Source of the DNA: Paludibacter sp.
GTDB taxonomy: Bacteria; Bacteroidota; Bacteroidia; Bacteroidales; Paludibacteraceae
DNA length: 7,050 nucleotides
Reading direction: 5' to 3'
Assembly (NCBI GenBank): GCA_028748945.1
Contig: JAQTOL010000166.1
Coordinates: 1-7,050, forward strand
The first letter of the stretch is position 1; each line of letters starts with the position of its first letter. Both the position numbers and the translations under genes were made by a program. Below the pieces are notes generated by a model. It saw only the letters and a list, made by a program, of their open reading frames with translations. It had not been told where the DNA came from and searched no databases. This document shows, one piece after another, positions 1-4,600 of the stretch.

Positions 1-165
1 TTTTAGGTAGGTATCGGCTGCTATGTCCCTTGAAATATCGTAATCGGCAACCCGATGAAAAATATAATTAAATATCGGCTTGTAGTAAGCATCAAAGATT
101 TTCCCGAAAAGCTCAGTATTTTCCTTTATTTTTTCTAAAAGCTGTTTTTCTTCATCGAGGGTCAT
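1..165 (-). CDS. RNA polymerase sigma factor, sigma-70 family (probably ECF), N-terminal 55 residues only
   Basis: The reverse strand reads ATG at 165 and stays open for 55 codons to the left edge, so the gene is cut off at its 3' side. The protein starts MTLDEEKQLL. Residues 20-55 match sigma-70 region 2: LFGKIFDAYYKPIFNYIFHRV is the region 2.1-like helix, and DISRDIAADTYLK corresponds to the family pattern (A)-E-D-(l/i)-x-x-(e/d)-(t)-(f/y)-L-K of region 2.2, which binds the core enzyme clamp helices. Region 4 would lie outside the window. In this family the product directs RNA polymerase to a specific promoter set, and Bacteroidota carry many ECF members. No anti-sigma gene is visible. The ATG at 165 is the first ATG after an upstream in-frame stop, and a short AAGG lies four bases before it. 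The family call is firm. The ECF subclass is inferred from the N-terminal region 2 and the promoter. Confidence 0.85.
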   Translation of the reverse strand, partial: MTLDEEKQLLEKIKENTELFGKIFDAYYKPIFNYIFHRVADYDISRDIAADTYLK

Positions 166-180
166 AATACCTTTTTTTAC

Positions 181-211
181 TATAAATGCAACTTGTTCAA
201 AAAGGTTGCAA
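181..211 (-). promoter_or_regulatory. Putative ECF-type promoter / dyad upstream of the sigma factor gene
   Basis: On the minus strand TGCAACC (210-204) is followed after 14 bases by GCATTTA. The arms TGCAAC (187-192) and GTTGCA (205-210) form a perfect 6-bp inverted repeat with a 12-bp spacer. ECF -35 elements usually contain an AAC core, and the spacing to a GCATTTA -10-like element is about right. Transcription would start a short distance before the ATG at 165. ECF genes often drive their own promoter, so autoregulation is a reasonable inference. The dyad could instead be a repressor operator. No experimental support is available here. Confidence 0.45.
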
Positions 212-296
212 AAAAGACATTTTTTTTAAGCTGTTTTTGACAAAATCGAAGGCTGATTTATGTTGCTGTGAAAATAGGACAAGCAGGAGCAGGGAT

Positions 297-327
297 AGGT
301 ACAGTTTATGAATCAGAAGTTGTACCT
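297..327. other. Short inverted repeat spanning the stop codon of the DUF4468-like gene
   Basis: AGGTACA (297-303) and TGTACCT (321-327) are a perfect 7-bp inverted repeat with a 17-base spacer that holds the TGA stop of the upstream gene (313-315 on the minus strand). In a plus-strand RNA the stem could extend to 11 pairs with two G-U pairs. In the minus-strand message those two positions are mismatched. No U-tract follows on the minus side, so this is not called a terminator. Confidence 0.3.
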
Positions 328-978
328 TGAATCATAATTATTTATATAATCGGAAAGGCTCCCGATCTCTTCGTTCATTTGTTTATTAATCGTTTTCAAC
401 AGGTTTAAGTAAAAGATCCATTGGGTTGAGTCTTTTAAAATTACCGGCAGTGTTCCATCAATCCCTGAGTAATCTGATCTCTCAGGAATCCATGTATCTC
501 CGGAATAATATCCTGCACTTGTTACCTGATATCCCAGGTTTAAAATATCCATTAATATCTTATTGTCCTTTATTGAGATAACATAAGTAAAAGAGCTCGT
601 GGTATTGACAGAAACGTTTAAACTGTTTGAGCAGATGATTCTTCCGTCCTCCTGATTTGCATACAAATAGGCCGGAGCAATTCCGTAGGCAATGGAAAAC
701 CATTCGAGCGTTCTTTTATAAAGCGATGCCTTACTTAAACCCGGGAAATTTCTTACAAATGAATACTGAATCTTTCCATTACTGTTTATTGTTATCTCAG
801 GATAGCCGTTTACTTTTTTAATTGTCTCATTCCATTTTTTAATTTTCGTTGAAAAGTCTTGTCCTGAAATCTCCTTTGATAATGCCTTTTGGTATAGTAG
901 TGATGTCTCTATTGAATCGGTTTGTCCATACAGATTCAATCCAATCATGAAAATAAGGAAAGTGATTATTGTTTTCAT
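313..978 (-). CDS. Exported DUF4468-like protein
   Basis: This is a 221-residue protein if started at the ATG at 978. That start gives a clear Sec signal peptide: MKT, a hydrophobic stretch ITFLIFMIGLNL, then YGQ before the likely cleavage site near residue 19. There is no SPI lipobox cysteine. Residues about 72-155 resemble DUF4468, a Bacteroidota family with a TBP-like fold and unknown function: a YSFVRNFPGLSKASLYKR segment, a W (WFSIAYG), a DGRIICSNSLNV strand, then a TYVISIKDNKILMDI strand. The C-terminal third (160-221) is less typical, with aromatic and charged residues and a likely amphipathic helix around LLKTINKQMNEEIGSL. The frame stays open upstream to 1056, but those 26 extra codons encode KPPLGGLGV from an intergenic C/G-rich repeat and would bury the signal peptide. 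The start region is A/T-rich with no Shine-Dalgarno sequence, as usual in this phylum. It probably acts in the periplasm or envelope. The exported location is well supported; the family name is moderately supported. Confidence 0.75.
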   Translation of the reverse strand: MKTIITFLIFMIGLNLYGQTDSIETSLLYQKALSKEISGQDFSTKIKKWNETIKKVNGYPEITINSNGKIQYSFVRNFPGLSKASLYKRTLEWFSIAYGIAPAYLYANQEDGRIICSNSLNVSVNTTSSFTYVISIKDNKILMDILNLGYQVTSAGYYSGDTWIPERSDYSGIDGTLPVILKDSTQWIFYLNLLKTINKQMNEEIGSLSDYINNYDSRYNF

Positions 979-1020
979 ATAATAATTTTTATTAGAGTTT
1001 ATATAAGTTAGTTTTTTATT

Positions 1021-1050
1021 GACCCCCAAACCCCCTAAAGGGGGCTTTAA
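1021..1050. repeat. C/G-rich intergenic repeat (CCCCC-TAAA-GGGGG hairpin)
   Basis: Two C5 tracts separated by AAA (1023-1035) run into TAAA and G5 (1040-1044), so 1031-1044 forms a 5-bp hairpin with a four-base loop. From memory, blocks of this form recur in Bacteroidota intergenic DNA and often appear as spurious PPLGGLG peptides when read as protein. Here the minus strand encodes KPPLGGLGV in the upstream extension of the DUF4468-like frame. Only partial inverted copies are visible in this window. Confidence 0.55.
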
Positions 1051-1108
1051 GACCAAGTTTCTAATATTTCAATCAACTTAAAAATATTACATATAAGAGC
1101 TCCTAAGA

Positions 1109-1136
1109 CCCCTCCACGATAGCTATCGGGATGGGG
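1109..1136. repeat. 28-bp imperfect palindrome with a CGATAGCTATCG core
   Basis: The centre CGATAGCTATCG (1117-1128) is a perfect 12-bp palindrome. Outward it continues through C-G pairs to CCCC (1109-1112) and GGGG (1133-1136), with three mismatched pairs in 14. It is followed by GTTTTGGGG (1137-1145). I recall GATAGCTATC cores in dispersed Bacteroidota intergenic repeats, but this rests on memory, not on a second copy in this window. Confidence 0.5.
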
Positions 1137-1280
1137 GTTTTGGGGACGTGTGTGAAATATATCAAACAACTTTTAAAGTTATTTGTATTTCAACTTATAT
1201 AACCTCTATTAATTTCGTATTGTTTTTTAGTTACAGAGAAATTAAAATTCGCTGTTTATGTTCAATTAAAATTAAGCCGA

Positions 1281-1311
1281 AGTCTATCGAGACTGTAAAA
1301 TCTTTTCAGTC
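1281..1311. other. Two overlapping, mutually exclusive hairpins downstream of the LRR gene
   Basis: AGTCT-ATCG-AGACT (1281-1294) is a perfect 5-bp stem with a four-base loop. GACTG (1291-1295) also pairs with CAGTC (1307-1311), and AAAA/TTTT inside extends that stem around a single bulge. The two stems share 1291-1294, so only one can form. They lie about 150 bases after the LRR stop codon on the minus strand, and the next bases toward lower coordinates are only loosely T-rich. They may mark the 3' end of the LRR transcript, but this is not a confident terminator. Confidence 0.3.
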
Positions 1312-1457
1312 GTGAACAGTTGATAGCTTAGTATTTGAGATTATAAGCATAATTATTTTTTACGTTTATTTTAAAATTCGTGTTTACAGTTCAATATAAC
1401 TTCTTTTATATATAACGATTTACATCATTTTTGATTTACCTTCAATATTCCTTAATG

Positions 1458-1691
1458 TCAATTTTTCAATACTTTCTGTTCTATTGTCCCAATTTTAGTG
1501 ATAATCCGAATGATATACATTCCTGTTGGAAAATTACTTATGGAGATATTTTCATTCGATTGTACTTGTTTGCAAAGCATTGCTCTACCATTCATGTCAT
1601 AAATTGAAATGGTGTATATTCCTTCAATTCCATGAATACTGAATGATCCTGAAACCGGATCCAGATAGATATTTATTTCCTCTGCGTTTAA
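1458..1691 (-). other. C-terminal T9SS type A sorting domain (coding segment)
   Basis: Residues about 1785-1861 have the usual order of this roughly 75-residue domain: a first strand (INIYLDPVSGSFSI), the central TISIYDMNGR turn, an ISISNFPTG segment, the MYIIRI strand and a final QKVLKN ending in a basic residue near the C-terminus. In Bacteroidota such domains direct passage through the type IX secretion pore and are usually removed when the protein is attached to the surface. This predicts an extracellular or surface-anchored product, provided the missing N-terminus has a Sec signal. Confidence 0.9.
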
Positions 1692-4600
1692 AGTCGGAAT
1701 TGCAGTTGGCATTTCAATAATATGGGTGAAATCCTTCCATTCATAAGCTTTCTGATAAGCCGATTTTGAACCAATCGGTACATAAAGCATACAGGTTGTT
1801 TTATCAAAATTTCCGAACATTTCATTATATGGAATTGTAACTACAGGATTTACAGGATATGCGTATATTGTTTTAATTCCAGAGAAATCAAAAACTCCTC
1901 CACCAATTGTAATGACTTTTGATGGAATTTCAATACTTGTGAGAGATGTACAATAACTGAAAGCTCCACAACCGAGTTTTGTTAAAGATTTACTCATTTT
2001 GACATCAGTTATTTTATTACAACCAGAAAATGCATCACAATCAATTAATGTTACAGTATTTGGAATATCGACGGCGGTTAAACTTGTACAACCTAAAAAA
2101 GACTGATAACCAATTGTTTTTAGTGAATTTCCAAATATGACATTAGTAAGTGCTTTACAACCATAAAATGCCCCGTAGTCAATTAATATCAGAGAATCAG
2201 GCAATTTCAGGCTTTTTAAGCTATAACAAAAAGCAAATGCATTGTTTGTAATTTCTGTTATTGAATTTGAAAAGGTTATATTAATTAAGTTCTGACAATA
2301 GTTAAATGACATATTTCCAATTGATTTTAATGAATTTGGGAAAACCAATTCTGTAATTGAGTTACAAGCAGCAAAAGCTTCGTAGCCAATTGTTGAAACA
2401 GCACTCCCAAAATGTATACTTTGCAATCCTGTACAACTAGAAAATGCTCGTTCAGAAATAGTTGTTACTGAATTTGGAATTGTAATATTTTCCAGTTTCT
2501 CTTTTATATAGAAGGCACTTTTACCAATATTTGTAATTGATGACGGAAGAATAATGGTAGTAAGATTATCTTCAAAATTATAATAATCATTCCTATAAAA
2601 TGCTTCATCTGGTATTTTATTGCCGGGATAAAGAATGTTATAGCTATTGTTTGCATTATTTAAAGTTCCCTGATTTCCGTTGTAACTAGCAACTTCAACT
2701 TCTCCTAAATCCAAATAGGTTAACAAAGGCATTAAATCGCGCATCGTCTTGAAATCACGTGCATCGATAGTGCCATTAATCTTTAAGTCTGAAATTTTCC
2801 TTAACTCTTCAGAAGTTAATGCAGAATATAATTCTCCGGCATTAATGTTTATCACTTTAGTTGTAGCGGCTTGCGTTACAACAATCTTTTTCGAGGGTAC
2901 ACCAACTGTAGAAACTGTTATAATTGAACTTCGTATAAATATACCCGGATTGTCTTCAACATTTATCGTGATGGTATTATTACCTGTTGCATTTTGAGGA
3001 CTGACTGTAAGCCATGTCTGATCACAACTGACATTCCATGAAACAGTTGATATTACATTAATTGATATACTGCCAACTGCTTTGTTTGGAAGTTTTAAAT
3101 TATTCTTGCTCAATAATACACCATTTGAAATTTCAATAATATTACTGAAATCTTTCCATTGATTGGCTGCCATATAAAGCGTTCTTTTTCCGTAAGGTAC
3201 AGATAAGATACAGTTTATCTTGTCTACATTATAAAATACACCCCAGTTTTTACTTATATCTGCCGGTACATCTGGCTGAGCATTTATCGTTTTTAGTCCT
3301 GTACAATTCATAAAGGCATTTACTCCAATAGAGCTCACTAATGGTGGAATTGTAAATGATTTTAATTTAGTACAATTGGCAAATGATGATTCTCCCAGAC
3401 TTGATACTGAATCTGGTAAAACAATAGCTTTTAGTGAAGTACAAGAATTAAAGGAGTTATTACCAATGCTTTTAATGCTGTATGGTATACTTATTTCAGT
3501 AAGTCCTGTACACAATTGAAATGCTCCATCAAAAATACCTGTAGCAGTTAATGGCAACGCTATTGAAACCAAGCTGGGCTTACCCTTAGAAGTATTCTGG
3601 TTATAAAAAGCATTCCATGGTACTATATTTGCTGCTTGACCGATATAAAAATTCAGGTATGCAACAATTTTTGCATGACTTATATCTAAGTAAGTCAGTA
3701 ATGGCAAACTATCGCGCATAAAATAAAAATCGCTCGCATCGATTGTTCCCTTAACAGTGAGTTCTGAAACATTCTTAATTTTTTCAGAAGTAAGTGCAGA
3801 ATGCAGCTCACCTGCTGTATTATCTATTATTATTGTTGCTCCGGTTTGCATTACACTTATCATTTGTGATTCTTCTCCGGGAGCTGACACAGTAACTGTT
3901 GCATTACGGATAATTGCTGAAGAATTAATTTCTGCAGTGAGTATTATAGAGTCGTTACCTATTCCTACATTCGGTTGAACCTTCAACCATGTCTGATCGC
4001 TACTGACAGTCCATTCAATATTTGATTTTACATTTATTCGAGCTGAACTTCCTTCAATACTCCTTAACTTTACATTATTGGACTCAACTAAGAAACCAAG
4101 GGTATCTTCCACTATATTCATAAAGTCTTTCCATCCTGTAGCAGCAAAGTAATAAGGTTTCGTTGCATAAGGGACATACAGTGTACAACCTGCTTTGTTT
4201 GAATTATAAAATGGATCACCTGAGTTCGTAAAATCTATGGGATAAACAGAATTAATATAAACAGAAGTTAAACCTGTACAACTCTGAAATGCAGAAGATC
4301 CTATATAGCTAACAGTTGAAGGTATTTTGATAGAAATCAGACTTGTTTTGGCTCTATTCTGACTATAAACATAAAATGCACTGGGTGGTATGGCATTAGA
4401 AGAATATCCGGTACTAAAATCATAGGTACCTCCTGTACCCGAAAAAGCTGCTATTGAAGCTCCGCTTAAATCAAGTCTTGCCAGTTCAGGCATAAGATCA
4501 CGCATTGTCTTGAAATCGCGGGCATCCATTGTTCCGGTAATGATCAGATCTGCAGTTGTACTCAATTCTACTGCTGTTAATCCAGTAGACAATCCACCTG

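Larger units (their letters stand above)
989..1212. repeat. Nested inverted-repeat element between the LRR and DUF4468 genes
   Basis: The outer arms are 989-1009 and 1192-1212. The reverse complement of the right arm matches the left arm at 19 of 21 positions, sharing the core TTATATAAGTT. Inside them, 1023-1035 (CCCCCAAACCCCC) is matched in inverted orientation by 1133-1145 (GGGGGTTTTGGGG), 12 of 13 positions. The gaps between outer and inner arms are unequal (13 and 46 bp). There is no transposase and no obvious target-site duplication. It could be a small non-autonomous (MITE-like) element, a structured untranslated region, or chance similarity of A/T-rich arms around common repeats. Confidence 0.5.
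979..1457. other. 479-bp intergenic region with repeats, no gene
   Basis: I see no credible coding frame, tRNA or rRNA here. The left part (989-1212) holds nested inverted repeats and two C/G-rich palindromic blocks in otherwise A/T-rich DNA. The right part (1213-1457) is A/T-rich, with two overlapping hairpins (1281-1311) and a loose direct repeat: AAAATTCGCTGTTTATGTTC near 1244 is echoed near 1373 by AAAATTCGTGTTTACAGTTC. The region must contain the end of the long LRR message and the promoter of the DUF4468-like gene. No canonical rho-independent terminator and no good TTTG/TAnnTTTG Bacteroidota promoter stands out. Confidence 0.7.

Noticed and set aside
241..330. Plus-strand frame reading VKIGQAGAGIGTVYESEVVP from GTG at 268 to TGA at 328
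   Set aside because: Only about 20 codons, no ATG, overlaps the end of the DUF4468-like gene, and the composition could be chance. It may be a remnant, but nothing supports that.
1000..1036. Bacteroidota -33/-7 promoter (TTTG / TAnnTTTG) for the DUF4468-like gene
   Set aside because: TTTG and a TAACTTAT-like element exist on the minus strand, but the match to the -7 consensus is poor and the spacing is short.
1133..1145. G-quadruplex
   Set aside because: Only three G-runs are close together; the fourth is about 90 bases away.
2749..2997. Open frame on the plus strand, 82 codons
   Set aside because: It lies antisense to the connector and BACON 5 of the long gene; its residues mirror the conserved repeat codons, and it has no start context or independent support.
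3757..3978. Open frame on the plus strand, 73 codons
   Set aside because: Same position relative to BACON 4 and its connector as the frame at 2749 has to BACON 5, so it is a shadow produced by the repeated coding sequence and not a second gene family.
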